NCBI GenBank assembly: GCA_017521285.1
Contig: JAFXDG010000042.1
Coordinates: 1-48,773, forward strand
Direction: 5' to 3'
DNA length: 48,773 nucleotides
Origin: Bacteroidaceae bacterium
GTDB taxonomy: Bacteria > Bacteroidota > Bacteroidia > Bacteroidales > Bacteroidaceae
Shown here one piece after another: positions 1 through 9,082 of the stretch (positions within the stretch are counted from its first letter, which is position 1; every line of letters starts with the position of its first letter). The notes below the pieces were generated by a model, which saw only the letters and a list, made by a program, of their open reading frames with translations, ran no database searches and had not been told where the DNA came from. Position numbers and translations under genes: made by a program.

Positions 1-554
1 CTTGTCCATCTTTACGCAGGTGTAAACAATATCAGGATGGAAATGACGGAAGTGTAAAGACTTTCAGGGAGCTTTCAATAAAAGCGTCTACGAATGTAGT
101 TAATGAAACAGATAACCGTCTACTGAAATCAGGAAAAGACAAGCAGCTATCTTCTCCGATCAAGTAAGCTATCTTCTTCGGCAAAGTAAGCTATCTTCTC
201 CGGCCAAGTAAGCTATCTTCTCTGGTCAATTAAGCAAGCTTCAACGAAACTCAACGTTTCAACGAAATACGCCATTGCCATCGCTAACAGCCATCGCCTA
301 CATTGTAAATGGTAAACAGTCCTTCGTCCTTTGACCTCTCACCTCTCAACGCCTCAACGAAACTCACCCTCTCAACCGCACGAAGTGCTATAGCATCCCT
401 CGGATACTGCTTCCTTTTTCACGATTCCTTTGGGGGTAAGTCCGAGGATGCTACTTTCATTAAAACGACTATAGAGTCATTCATTCGTTCTCCACAATGT
501 TTTGGTGAATGTTTAATAATTAACGAATGTTCTATTACAGATTAGATTAAAAAT
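1..554. other. Leader region before the polysaccharide locus; no clear gene
   Basis: No convincing complete gene is visible. Two + strand frames are open from the left edge, one stopping at 55-57 and one at 165-167, so the 3' end of an unidentified upstream gene may be present. A 22-bp tandem repeat occupies about 141-240. A 78-residue open frame at 309-545 is low-complexity and rich in Ser/Thr/Leu, and is probably not a gene. A hairpin-like inverted repeat (agcatccctcgga at 392-404 and tccgaggatgct at 441-452) lies about 100 bases before the flippase and could belong to the operon leader. No invertible-promoter repeats were recognised. Confidence 0.5.
141..240. repeat. Short tandem repeat, 22-bp period
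   Basis: Three 22-base units start at 162, 184 and 206, with the core taagctatcttctccgg. They are preceded by a 21-base variant at 141 and followed by a decayed partial unit at 228. Units differ at one to three positions. The repeat sits upstream of the polysaccharide operon. No function can be assigned; it may be a variable-number tandem repeat. Confidence 0.75.
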
Positions 555-1997
555 ATGTCAGATCTTAATAATCAAATAGTAAAAGCTACCAAATGGTCAT
601 CAATCACTGAGATTGTGGCTAAATTGATAACGCCTATTACAAGTATTCTATTGGCTCGGTTGTTGACTCCCGAAGCTTTCGGAGTGGTGACTACATTGAC
701 CATGGTGATAACTTTTGCTGAAATATTTACTGATGCAGGCTTTCAAAAATATCTGATTCAGCATGAGTTCAAGGATGAAGTGGATAGAACGCAAAGTACC
801 AATGTCGCATTTTGGAGTAATTTGGTAATGTCATTGTTGATATGGCTTCTCATAGGGGTGTTTTGTGAACCCTTAGCTACTATGGTAGGAAATCCGGGAT
901 TAGGGCATGTATTGACCATTGCATGTGTCTCAATACCTCTTGCTGCGTTCTCCAGCATACAGATGGCATTGTATAAACGTGATTTTGATTTTAAAACCTT
1001 ATTTAAGGTTCGTATAGTTGGAATCTGTATCCCATTGGTTGTTACGGTACCGTTGGCATTGTGGCTGAAGAATTATTGGGCACTTGTTGTTGGTACTATT
1101 GCTTCAAATCTGGTTAATGCGGTGCTTTTAACAGTATATTCCAAGTGGAAACCTTCGTTATATTACTCCTTTGCAAAATTGAAGGAGATGCTTTCGTTTA
1201 CAATTTGGTCAATGATTGAGGCTGTTTCTATATGGATGACAAGTTATGTTGATGTCTTTATTATTGGAGTCTATTTGAATGAATATTATTTGGGATTATA
1301 CAAGACATCCATCACTGTTGTTGGTCAAATTATGGGATTGATAACAGCTGCAACAACTCCTATATTATTCTCTTCATTGTCACGTTTGCAAACCGATGAA
1401 AAAGCTTTTCAAGAAATGTTCTTCAAGTTTCAAAAATTGATTGGAATATTAGTCATTCCTGTAGGAGTTGGAATTTATTGTTTTAGTGATTTGATTGTTT
1501 TAATTTTGGGAGAACAATGGACAGAAGCCGCTGGTTTTATTGGTTTGTGGGGATTGACAAGTTCCATAACGATAGTATTGTCACATTATAGTAGTGAGAT
1601 ATACAGAGCAAAGGGACAACCCAAACTTTCAGTCTTAGCACAAATCTTACACCTCATAGTGTTGTGGCCTGTTGTTTTAATAGCGGTAAAATATGGCTTT
1701 GAGGCATTATATATTTCACGCTCATTGGTAAGATTAGAATTGATTTTAGTAAATCTTATAATCATGTATTTTGTTGTACATATTTCCGTATGGAGTATGT
1801 GTAGAAATATTTCAGCTTCTTGTCTATCTGCTATAATAATGGCTTTTGTATCCCATGGCTTATTGATGATAAATCAATCCATTTGGTGGCAAGTAATCTC
1901 AATTATTGCATGTGCAATTGTTTATTTTACTGTTATAGTATGTTTTCTTACTGAGCGTCGGATGTTATTTTCATTTATGCAAAAAATCAAATTATAG
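555..1997 (+). CDS. Polysaccharide flippase (Wzx/MOP family)
   Basis: A 480-residue, strongly hydrophobic protein with about 12-14 predicted membrane helices. It reads as a member of the MOP superfamily of lipopolysaccharide/capsule exporters (WzxC-like), which move undecaprenyl-linked oligosaccharide repeat units across the inner membrane. The N-terminal pattern (KATKWSSITEIVAKLITPIT, then LARLLTPEAFGVV) is typical of the family, and the length is normal. It is the first gene of a tightly packed operon; the next gene starts 2 bases after its stop. Family call is strong; the sugar substrate cannot be read from sequence. Confidence 0.9.
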   Translation: MSDLNNQIVKATKWSSITEIVAKLITPITSILLARLLTPEAFGVVTTLTMVITFAEIFTDAGFQKYLIQHEFKDEVDRTQSTNVAFWSNLVMSLLIWLLIGVFCEPLATMVGNPGLGHVLTIACVSIPLAAFSSIQMALYKRDFDFKTLFKVRIVGICIPLVVTVPLALWLKNYWALVVGTIASNLVNAVLLTVYSKWKPSLYYSFAKLKEMLSFTIWSMIEAVSIWMTSYVDVFIIGVYLNEYYLGLYKTSITVVGQIMGLITAATTPILFSSLSRLQTDEKAFQEMFFKFQKLIGILVIPVGVGIYCFSDLIVLILGEQWTEAAGFIGLWGLTSSITIVLSHYSSEIYRAKGQPKLSVLAQILHLIVLWPVVLIAVKYGFEALYISRSLVRLELILVNLIIMYFVVHISVWSMCRNISASCLSAIIMAFVSHGLLMINQSIWWQVISIIACAIVYFTVIVCFLTERRMLFSFMQKIKL

Positions 1998-1999
1998 AT

Positions 2000-3130
2000 A
2001 TGTTTAAATTATTGATTGCAGGAGATTTCTGTCCCCAAAATCGAGTACAAGATCTTATAGAAAAAGAAGATTATCATGCAGTATTTGGTGAAGTAATAGA
2101 ATACACATCAAAAGTTGATTATTCTATTGTGAATTTAGAAGCACCTGTTGTTGAATCTCCTGCTAAACCAATTGAGAAATGTGGTCCAAATTTGAAATGT
2201 ACTTCTAAAGCTGTTAAAGCCTTGAAATATGCAGGTTTTGATATGGTTACTCTTGCTAATAATCATTTTTTTGATTACGGAGAGGCAGGTGTAAAAGATA
2301 CATTAGTCGCCTGTGAAAAAGGAGGGATTGCGACAGTAGGTGGTGGAATGAATCTCTATGAAGCTTCACAAACTGCATATATTAATATTAAAGGTTCTCA
2401 AGTGGCTATAATCAATTGTTGTGAACATGAATTTTCAATAGCTACTGACAATTCAGGAGGTTCTAATCCTTTAAATCCCATTCAGCAGTATTATGCAATA
2501 CGAGAAGCAAAAGAAAAGGCTGATTATGTAGTGGTCATAGTTCATGGTGGACACGAAATGTATCAATTGCCAAGTCCAAGAATGAAGGAGACTTATCGTT
2601 TCTTTGTGGATGCTGGTGCTGATGCTGTGATTAACCATCACCAACATTGTTATAGTGGATATGAAGTTTATAATAGTAAACCTATTTTCTATGGTTTGGG
2701 TAATTTCTGTTTTGATAGAATTAATAAATGTGTTCCTCTTTGGAATGAAGGTTTTATGGTTACGTTAACAATGAATGAGTTTGCAATTGATTTTGAATTG
2801 ATTCCTTATATTCAAGGTAATGATGAAACAGGGGTGAGAATAATAGAAGATAAGGATGTTTTTTCTAAAAACATATCTTGTTTAAATGAAATAATATCGG
2901 ATAATACGAAACTAAAAATAGAATTTAAGTCTTTTATGGATAGAACATCAAAAGGGTATTTGTTGGCTTTGGAACCATATCAAAATAGATATATGAAGGC
3001 TTTATATTGTAAAGGATTGTTGCCTTCATTTTTGACGAAAGATAGGCTGTTGATGTTAGCTAATTATTTAAAATGTGAGGCCCACATTGAAAGGCTTATA
3101 AATAGTTTAAAACATAACTATTTATGTTGA
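2000..3130 (+). CDS. CapA family protein (calcineurin-like metallophosphatase fold)
   Basis: 376 residues. The beginning LLIAGDFCP, the NLEAPVV stretch near residue 45, LANNHFFDYG near 90 and VVIVHGGHE near 180 are metal-binding motifs of the PGA_cap/CapA family, related to metallophosphatases. CapA proteins are linked to poly-gamma-glutamate capsule synthesis, but relatives within Bacteroidales polysaccharide loci probably have other modification or processing roles. No signal peptide is evident. It lies 2 bases after the flippase stop and shares its high AT content, so it is co-transcribed. The exact reaction is unknown. Confidence 0.85.
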   Translation: MFKLLIAGDFCPQNRVQDLIEKEDYHAVFGEVIEYTSKVDYSIVNLEAPVVESPAKPIEKCGPNLKCTSKAVKALKYAGFDMVTLANNHFFDYGEAGVKDTLVACEKGGIATVGGGMNLYEASQTAYINIKGSQVAIINCCEHEFSIATDNSGGSNPLNPIQQYYAIREAKEKADYVVVIVHGGHEMYQLPSPRMKETYRFFVDAGADAVINHHQHCYSGYEVYNSKPIFYGLGNFCFDRINKCVPLWNEGFMVTLTMNEFAIDFELIPYIQGNDETGVRIIEDKDVFSKNISCLNEIISDNTKLKIEFKSFMDRTSKGYLLALEPYQNRYMKALYCKGLLPSFLTKDRLLMLANYLKCEAHIERLINSLKHNYLC

Positions 3131-3224
3131 ACTATTTTATATATAACATTATAATGTTTGTAAATTAGTAAAATGTATTATTTCAATATCAAATAAGCCA
3201 TAATAGGTAGTAATATAAATTAAT

Positions 3225-4133
3225 ATGTTGTTAGAACGTATAAAACTAGCATTAAAAAATCCAAGTAAAATAATTGTAAAGATTTTGCATGAAACGGCTC
3301 GAATATGGTCAGATAAATTGTATTTACAACTTCTTTATCGTTTTGAGATGGGGAAGAAATTAGATTTGAAGAATCCCAAATCGTTTTGTGAGAAACTACA
3401 ATGGTTGAAGTTATATAATCGTTGTCCAGAATATACCATAATGGTGGATAAATATGCAGTAAAACGTTATGTCGCAGATAAAATAGGAGATAAGTATATT
3501 ATTCCAACTCTTGGCGTATGGGAACGAATAGACGATATTGATTGGAAAAATCTTCCTAATCAATTTGTGTTAAAAACTACACATGGTGGTGGTGGTGGTG
3601 GTGTTATCATTTGTAGAGATAAAATTAAGTTTAATAAACAAGAAGCTTGCAAAAAGCTAGAACACTCTATGAAACATTCAATCTATGTTAAACTGCGTGA
3701 ATGGCCATATAAGAATGTTCACAAACGTATTATTGCTGAGAAGTTTATATCTGATAAAGGAAATGCTGATTTGGTAGACTATAAATTTTATTGTTTTGAT
3801 GGTAAACCTACTTATTGTCAGGTGATTCGTGATCGTAAAACAAATGAAACAATAGATTTTTATGACATGCAATGGAAGCATATGCCATTTGTTGGTTTGA
3901 ATCCTAATGTAAGTAATGGTTCAACTCCTGTGGCTAAACCTGTTCATTTGGATACAATGATTGATATTTGCCGAGAATTAAGTAAAAACATTCCATTTTC
4001 TCGCATAGATTTATATATAGTTAATAATGTAATTTATTTTGGCGAAATTACTTTTTATCCTGCAAGTGGTATTGGTGCATTTACTCCAAAGGAATGGGAT
4101 TACAAATTAGGCGATTTGATAAATTTGTCGTAA
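3225..4133 (+). CDS. TupA-like ATP-grasp protein of a polysaccharide locus
   Basis: 302 residues resembling the TupA-like ATP-grasp family (PF14305), often annotated as glycosyltransferase in capsule loci. Typical features are NPKSFCEKLQWLKLYNR near residue 50, DKYAVKRYV near 75, a glycine-rich loop LKTTHGGGGGGV near 120 that fits an ATP-grasp phosphate-binding loop, and a conserved GEITFYPASG near the end. By analogy with TupA it may ligate an amino acid or similar group onto a glycan. It follows a 94-base AT-rich gap after the CapA-like gene. Confidence 0.8.
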   Translation: MLLERIKLALKNPSKIIVKILHETARIWSDKLYLQLLYRFEMGKKLDLKNPKSFCEKLQWLKLYNRCPEYTIMVDKYAVKRYVADKIGDKYIIPTLGVWERIDDIDWKNLPNQFVLKTTHGGGGGGVIICRDKIKFNKQEACKKLEHSMKHSIYVKLREWPYKNVHKRIIAEKFISDKGNADLVDYKFYCFDGKPTYCQVIRDRKTNETIDFYDMQWKHMPFVGLNPNVSNGSTPVAKPVHLDTMIDICRELSKNIPFSRIDLYIVNNVIYFGEITFYPASGIGAFTPKEWDYKLGDLINLS

Positions 4134-4274
4134 TATTCTAATGGCTATATCTTTCTTTTTTATCTAATCTTGACTAAAATTATAATCTATATATTTACGT
4201 TTGGATGGGGAGAGAATGATTGTTGATTATTAATTAGATATTTGTTGTACACTACTATTTGAATTAAATTCATT

Positions 4275-5417
4275 ATGAAAATATCTTTTAATAAGTATGT
4301 TATACTTAGAGACATGACTTTATTAGTAACTATGGGTTATTTATTATATTTTATGTTCCCATTTCCCCCTATAATTTGGCGACTTTTATTTGTTGTTATT
4401 GCATTGATTGCAACATCATATAGAATAAATGAACTAGAGAAACATGAAAAACTTGCTATTGTTTTTTTATGTTTTAATTTATTATACTTTATAATAAGTT
4501 TTAATTGGCTTAAAAATCCTTCTTTTACACAAATTGGTAATATTATTTGTACTTTACTTGCAATACCTTTATTCACTTCATTAGGACGAAAGGGAGTATT
4601 TACAAATAAATTTATAATAGTTTCTTTCATTTTGTTGTTTATTGCAGGAATAGGTTATTTTATTGATGGATTTCGAGTTGCGACTGATTTACAAGGTAAT
4701 AATGATGAAGAGGTAACGAATAATTCTGGTACTGTTTTTTTGTTTCTTTTACCTTTTATATTATGTGTCAAAAATAAGATTCTATCTTTTATAGCTTTTG
4801 TATTATGTATCCTGTTTTTGTTATTTGGTGCTAAAAGAGGCAATCTTGTTTGTGCTGTAATTCCTTGTTTTTTGTTCGTTAAATATATTTTAACGGATCG
4901 CGGAACTAAAATTCGTGAAAAAATCTTATTATTCATTCTTTTAATAGTATCATGTTTCATTTTTATGAGTCAAATAGAAGGAAATGACTATTTATTAGAA
5001 AGAATAGATGATACAGTTGAAGGGGATAGTTCTAATCGTGATTATATATATGCAAAAGCTTGGGGGATATGGGCTAATTCTGAATATTTTTATAATATGT
5101 TATTGGGATACGGATATGATACGACTGTAAATCATCCAGCTATGAAAATACATGCTCACAGTGATTGGCTGGAAATTCTTGTAAATTATGGTCTAATAGG
5201 TATTGTTTTCTATTTCCTTATTTTAAAAGATTATATTAAACAAATATTTATAATCAAAGGAAAAAGGAAAAAATATGTTTTAATCTCAATTGTGTCAATT
5301 TGGTTTGTTAAATCTATATTTTCAATGGGGTTTACTTCGCCAATTATGTTTGTAAATCTTTTTTTTATGGGATATGTTTACTCTTTTAATGGATATAAAA
5401 ATTTTTGCAAGAACTAA
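4275..5417 (+). CDS. O-antigen polymerase/ligase family membrane protein (Wzy-like)
   Basis: 380 residues with about 10-11 hydrophobic segments. A periplasmic-type loop contains GNDYLLERID and later IHAHSDWLEILVNYGLIG (about residues 290-310), the characteristic Wzy_C/O-antigen ligase signature. The family polymerises or ligates lipid-linked oligosaccharide on the periplasmic side of the inner membrane. As the only such protein in the locus it is the likely Wzy polymerase. Very AT-rich, a 141-base gap from the previous gene. A second possible start of the following gene would overlap its end. Confidence 0.85.
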   Translation: MKISFNKYVILRDMTLLVTMGYLLYFMFPFPPIIWRLLFVVIALIATSYRINELEKHEKLAIVFLCFNLLYFIISFNWLKNPSFTQIGNIICTLLAIPLFTSLGRKGVFTNKFIIVSFILLFIAGIGYFIDGFRVATDLQGNNDEEVTNNSGTVFLFLLPFILCVKNKILSFIAFVLCILFLLFGAKRGNLVCAVIPCFLFVKYILTDRGTKIREKILLFILLIVSCFIFMSQIEGNDYLLERIDDTVEGDSSNRDYIYAKAWGIWANSEYFYNMLLGYGYDTTVNHPAMKIHAHSDWLEILVNYGLIGIVFYFLILKDYIKQIFIIKGKRKKYVLISIVSIWFVKSIFSMGFTSPIMFVNLFFMGYVYSFNGYKNFCKN

Positions 5418-5467
5418 TAAGAACTAAAATTGTTTTGGACAAGAGAATCTTAGATAAGATATATAAT

Positions 5468-6541
5468 ATGAATAGAGTAATTTTATTTACAGACTCTTTA
5501 GGTGCAGGTGGAGCACAACGTCAAATTGTAGGATTAGCACAATTGTTACAGGAGAAAAGTTTTGATGTTACTGTATTAACTTATCACAATGATGAATTTT
5601 ATCTTCCTTTGTTACAGAAATACGCAGTCAATTATGTTTTGTTGCAAAATGTCCAAAGACCTATAAGGCGGATTTTAAAAGTTTTGAAATTCGTAAAGCA
5701 AAACAATCCAGATACACTGATTGCCTACCAAGAAACACCATCTCTGATAGCTTGTTTTATAAAAATGGTATTACCTAAGATAAAGATAATTGTATCAGAG
5801 CGTAATACTACACAAGTGTTAGACCTTAAAACCAAACTTCGTTTTTTCCTATATAAATGGGTTGATTATATTGTTCCTAATTCTTATTCTCAGGGAGAAT
5901 ATATAAAGAAATGTTGTCCTAAATTGGCTTATAAAATAATCACCATATCAAATTTTGTGGACTTACAGAATTTTTCACCTGTGAAAAGAGTAAGAAAACA
6001 GAAACCTACAATTATGGTCGCAGCTAGTATTTGGCCTTCTAAAAATACCTTAGGATTCATAGATGCGCTTAAAATTGTTAAGGATAGAGGATTTGGTTTT
6101 GAAGTCAAATGGTATGGAAAGTCAAATTTAAATATTGATTATTTTAATAAATCTTTGCAAAAAATAAAGGCGCTTTCCTTAGATGATTGTGTTCATTTAT
6201 TAGATAAGAGTAAAGATATAAAGAGGAAATATGATGAAGCAGATTTTTTTTGTTTACCTTCTTTTTATGAAGGAACTCCTAATGTGATTTGTGAAGCAAT
6301 TTCATGTGGTCTTCCTGTATTGTGCAGTAATGTTTGTGATAATTCTATTTATGTGTATGAAAATGAAAATGGTTTCTTATTTGATCCCAATTCTCCAGAA
6401 AATATTGCCGATAAAATTATATGCGCATTGAATATGGAAGAGCATTTTTATTATACATATTCGAAAAAGAGTCGTATTATTGCAGAAGAGAAACTTTCAT
6501 CAAGTTTGTTTATTGAAAAATATTTAAAAATTATAAAATAA
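5468..6541 (+). CDS. Glycosyltransferase family 4
   Basis: 357 residues from the chosen start. An in-frame start at 5405 would overlap the upstream gene; I chose 5468 because MNRVILFTDSLGAGGAQRQ is the canonical GT4 N-terminus (sugar-acceptor loop GAGGAQRQ). A GT-B fold is indicated. The C-terminal half contains FFCLPSFYEGTPNVICEAISCGLPVL, the E(x7)E donor-nucleotide motif of retaining GT4 enzymes. It probably adds one sugar to the undecaprenyl-linked repeat unit on the cytoplasmic face. The stop shares one base with the next start (TAATG), indicating translational coupling. Confidence 0.9.
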   Translation: MNRVILFTDSLGAGGAQRQIVGLAQLLQEKSFDVTVLTYHNDEFYLPLLQKYAVNYVLLQNVQRPIRRILKVLKFVKQNNPDTLIAYQETPSLIACFIKMVLPKIKIIVSERNTTQVLDLKTKLRFFLYKWVDYIVPNSYSQGEYIKKCCPKLAYKIITISNFVDLQNFSPVKRVRKQKPTIMVAASIWPSKNTLGFIDALKIVKDRGFGFEVKWYGKSNLNIDYFNKSLQKIKALSLDDCVHLLDKSKDIKRKYDEADFFCLPSFYEGTPNVICEAISCGLPVLCSNVCDNSIYVYENENGFLFDPNSPENIADKIICALNMEEHFYYTYSKKSRIIAEEKLSSSLFIEKYLKIIK

Positions 6542-7143
6542 TGTTAATAGAGAGAGCCAAAGAAAATAGATTTGTGAGAGGATGCTGGAGATTATGGAGT
6601 TCTTATTTTTCCGCACATCGTCCAGAATTTGGTTATATAGGAAAGAATGTCAAAATAACTCCTCCTTATTTTTTTCATAAGAAGAATTTATTCATATATG
6701 ATAATGTTGGTATCGGTCCTAATAGCTTTATTTCTACTCCTAATGCAAAAGTAATCTTCAAAGGTCATACAGCTGTGGCCGAAGGATTAACTATTCATTC
6801 TGGAAATCATGCAAGAGTAATTGGTAAATTTGTTTCTGATATTACAGAAAAGAACAAGCCGTTAGGATATGATGATGATGTGGTAATAGAAGAGGATGTT
6901 TGGATAGGAAGTAATGTTACTATTTTGATGGGGGTTACAATTGGTAGAGGGTGTACCATTGCTGCAGGTGCTGTTGTGACTAAAAGTATTCCACCATATT
7001 GTATTGCTGCTGGTATACCTGCAAAGGTTATAAAAGTTATATGGTCAATAGATGAGATTTTATATCATGAAAAAGAATTGTATTCTGAGGATGAAAGATA
7101 TACAAGAGAAGATTTGGAAAAGATATTAAAGCAATATAAATGA
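6541..7143 (+). CDS. Hexapeptide-repeat acyl/acetyltransferase (LbH fold)
   Basis: 200 residues with a left-handed beta-helix pattern: IGKNVKITPPYF near 33, then VVIEEDVWIGSNVTILMGVTIGRGCTIAAGAVVTKSIPPYCIAAGIPAKVI at about 115-165, the standard C-terminal signature of CysE/LacA/NodL-type O-acetyltransferases. It probably acetylates a sugar hydroxyl of the surface polysaccharide using acetyl-CoA. It overlaps the upstream glycosyltransferase by one base and the downstream one by four (ATGA). Confidence 0.88.
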   Translation: MLIERAKENRFVRGCWRLWSSYFSAHRPEFGYIGKNVKITPPYFFHKKNLFIYDNVGIGPNSFISTPNAKVIFKGHTAVAEGLTIHSGNHARVIGKFVSDITEKNKPLGYDDDVVIEEDVWIGSNVTILMGVTIGRGCTIAAGAVVTKSIPPYCIAAGIPAKVIKVIWSIDEILYHEKELYSEDERYTREDLEKILKQYK

Positions 7144-8255
7144 AACAACGTGTAAATAAAATTTTGTTATGCTCTCCTTTAAATGTACAAGGGGGAATAA
7201 CGCAGTGGACAAAGCATATAAAGAGGTATTACGAGAGTATTATGGATGAATCCATTGAACTTGATTTTTTTGCAATGGATCGTTCCAAATATATTCTAAA
7301 TATAAATTCTATTGTTCGTCGTGTTATATGGGGTATAAAAGACTATACAAAATTAATTAATGAATTAATGTATAGAGTAAAGACCGGTGATTATAGTATT
7401 GTACATATAGCTTCGAGCGCATCAATAAGTTTAATGAAGGACTTGTATATACTTTGGATGCTAAAAAGAAAAGAAATAAAAACTATTATACACTTTCATT
7501 TTGGTAGAATCCCACAATTGTATGAAATGCAAAACTGGGAATGGAAATTATTGAAAAAAGTTGTAGGTATATCTACTGCGGTTATAGTAATTGATAAGTA
7601 TTCATATGAGGTTCTGATTAAAGAAGGATTTACTAATGTTTACTTTTTACCTAATCCATTATCTCCTCAAGTAGAAGATTTGGTAAAAGGCAAATTTACA
7701 ATGCGTGAAAAACGTAAAATACTTTTCGCTGGACATGTTATAAAAACAAAAGGGATTTTTGAATTAGTTAATGCGTGTGTCGATATTCCTGATATAGAAT
7801 TAAAATTGGTCGGGAAGGTTTTGCCTGAAAATAAAAGGAAACTCGAAAAATGTTGGGAAAAAGGAAGAGGTAAACTTGTTATAACGGATAATATACCATT
7901 TGAAAATGTTATTATGGAAATGTTATCTTGTTCTGTTTTTGTATTGCCCACGTATACAGAAGGATTTCCGAATGTGATACTTGAGAGTATGTGTTGTGCT
8001 TGTCCTATAATCACAACTCCTGTAGGTGCAATTCCTGAAATGTTGAATTTCTATGGGGATTTAAAATGTGGAATATGTATTGCTCCTCGAACGATTGAAC
8101 CGTTAAGAGAGGCAATCGTGAAATTATTGGATAATGAGGAAATGGCAAAAGAGTATGGAGAGAATGCAAAAAATAGAGTTTTAGAGTGTTATTCAATGGA
8201 TGTTGTTTGGAGTCAATTGATGTTGATTTGGAAGAAACTTTTAACTAATTCGTAG
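7140..8255 (+). CDS. Glycosyltransferase family 4
   Basis: 371 residues. The N-terminus ILLCSPLNVQGGITQWTKHI carries the GT4 glycine loop. The C-terminal domain has GHVIKTKGIFELVNAC near 200 and FVLPTYTEGFPNVILESMCCACPIITT near 265, with the E(x7)E motif. Length is normal. The start overlaps the acetyltransferase stop by four bases. The following open frame is broken; this gene's last residues (KKLLTNS) may originally have run close to or overlapped the start of the next gene. Sugar specificity is not readable. Confidence 0.9.
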   Translation: MKQRVNKILLCSPLNVQGGITQWTKHIKRYYESIMDESIELDFFAMDRSKYILNINSIVRRVIWGIKDYTKLINELMYRVKTGDYSIVHIASSASISLMKDLYILWMLKRKEIKTIIHFHFGRIPQLYEMQNWEWKLLKKVVGISTAVIVIDKYSYEVLIKEGFTNVYFLPNPLSPQVEDLVKGKFTMREKRKILFAGHVIKTKGIFELVNACVDIPDIELKLVGKVLPENKRKLEKCWEKGRGKLVITDNIPFENVIMEMLSCSVFVLPTYTEGFPNVILESMCCACPIITTPVGAIPEMLNFYGDLKCGICIAPRTIEPLREAIVKLLDNEEMAKEYGENAKNRVLECYSMDVVWSQLMLIWKKLLTNS

Positions 8256-8811
8256 ATTAGGTTTACAACTTAAATATTGGCAGGCTAAAATCAAATATCG
8301 TCATGCTGTAATGTTTAATGGATATACAGTCTGTTTTGCTTTTTCTGGTTCTGTAATAGAATTTAAGCGAACTGAAAGAAAAACGATTGTGAAAACAGCG
8401 ATTTTGTAAGTAACTTAGTCGGCTTATACCAGCGAACTATTATTGTGGCACGTTTGGTGGTAAGATTAGTATTGGTAGAGGATGTGGTATAAGTGGGAGT
8501 ACCATTTATGCAATGAATCGGATAGAGATTGGTGAAAGGGTACTTGTTGGAGGAAATTGTAAAATATCGATAATGATTTTCATCCATTGCATGAGGACCT
8601 TAGAAATCCACAAAAACATGAAGATATAAAGACCAAACCGATAAAAATCGGAGATGGTTGTTTCATTGGTGCTAATTCCATCATTCTGAAAGGAACTACT
8701 TTAGGGCGAAATGTGGTTGTGGGAGCTGGAAGCGTTGTACATGGGGAGTTTCCGGATAATGTGATCATTGCTGGCAATCCGGCCAAAATAGTAAAGGAGA
8801 ATACTAACTGA
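8245..8811 (+). pseudogene. Frameshifted hexapeptide acyltransferase
   Basis: Four frames read consecutively give one hexapeptide-type acyltransferase: LKYWQAKIKYRHAVMFNGYT, then SDFVSNLVGLYQRTIIVAR, then GGKISIGRGCGISGSTIYAM to GGNCKI, then DNDFHPLHEDLRNP to the end AGNPAKIVKENTN. Three single-base losses separate the frames: one in the A run at 8392-8395, one in the T run at 8453-8455, one near 8564-8567. Restoring three bases yields about 189 residues, a normal size for this family. No start codon is visible; the reading frame is closed upstream by TAA at 8242-8244. It is either decaying or the sequence has dropped bases. Only the last part (8587-8811) would be called as a separate small gene. 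Confidence 0.8.
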
Positions 8812-8926
8812 TTTATTTCCATTTTTCCTATGTATGGAAAGGAATGGATGAACGAGGAGTGTCTATAGTTTCAGGTTCCGAGTTTCAATGCACTTTATGC
8901 AATTTAGATTCCTGATTCCAAGTTTC

Positions 8927-9016
8927 AAGTTCCAAGTTTCAAGTTTCAGGTTTCAGGTTCCATGTGTGCTTGCGCACTGGTTTCAAGTACCACCTGAAAT
9001 TTGAAACTTGGAACTT
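8927..9016. repeat. Long inverted repeat (25-bp arms, one mismatch)
   Basis: Left arm 8927-8951 begins aagttccaagtttcaag; right arm 8992-9016 is its reverse complement (ends gaaacttggaactt) with one mismatch. The 40-base loop contains a smaller hairpin gtgcttgcgcac. The arms are part of a longer stretch of TTTCAAG/TTTCAGG-like short repeats from about 8917. It lies between the broken acyltransferase and the MNT gene, at the left boundary of the accessory island. It could act as a terminator-like hairpin or be a remnant of a recombination site. Confidence 0.8.
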
Positions 9017-9082
9017 TAATCTGTTATTTTCTTGTTTTCTGAAAGAAAATGTGTTTCTTTGCAGATAGAAAAAAGAAATGCG

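Noticed and set aside
141-240. CRISPR array
   Set aside because: The 22-bp units are directly adjacent with no spacers, and no cas genes are present.
309-545. 78-residue + strand open frame before the flippase
   Set aside because: Low-complexity Ser/Thr/Leu composition, no family pattern, and it overlaps a hairpin; more likely leader sequence.
1-554. Invertible capsule promoter or UpxY/UpxZ antiterminator genes, as expected upstream of a Bacteroides capsule locus
   Set aside because: No pair of inversion repeats flanking a promoter and no upxY/upxZ-like coding sequence could be seen; they may lie left of the window.
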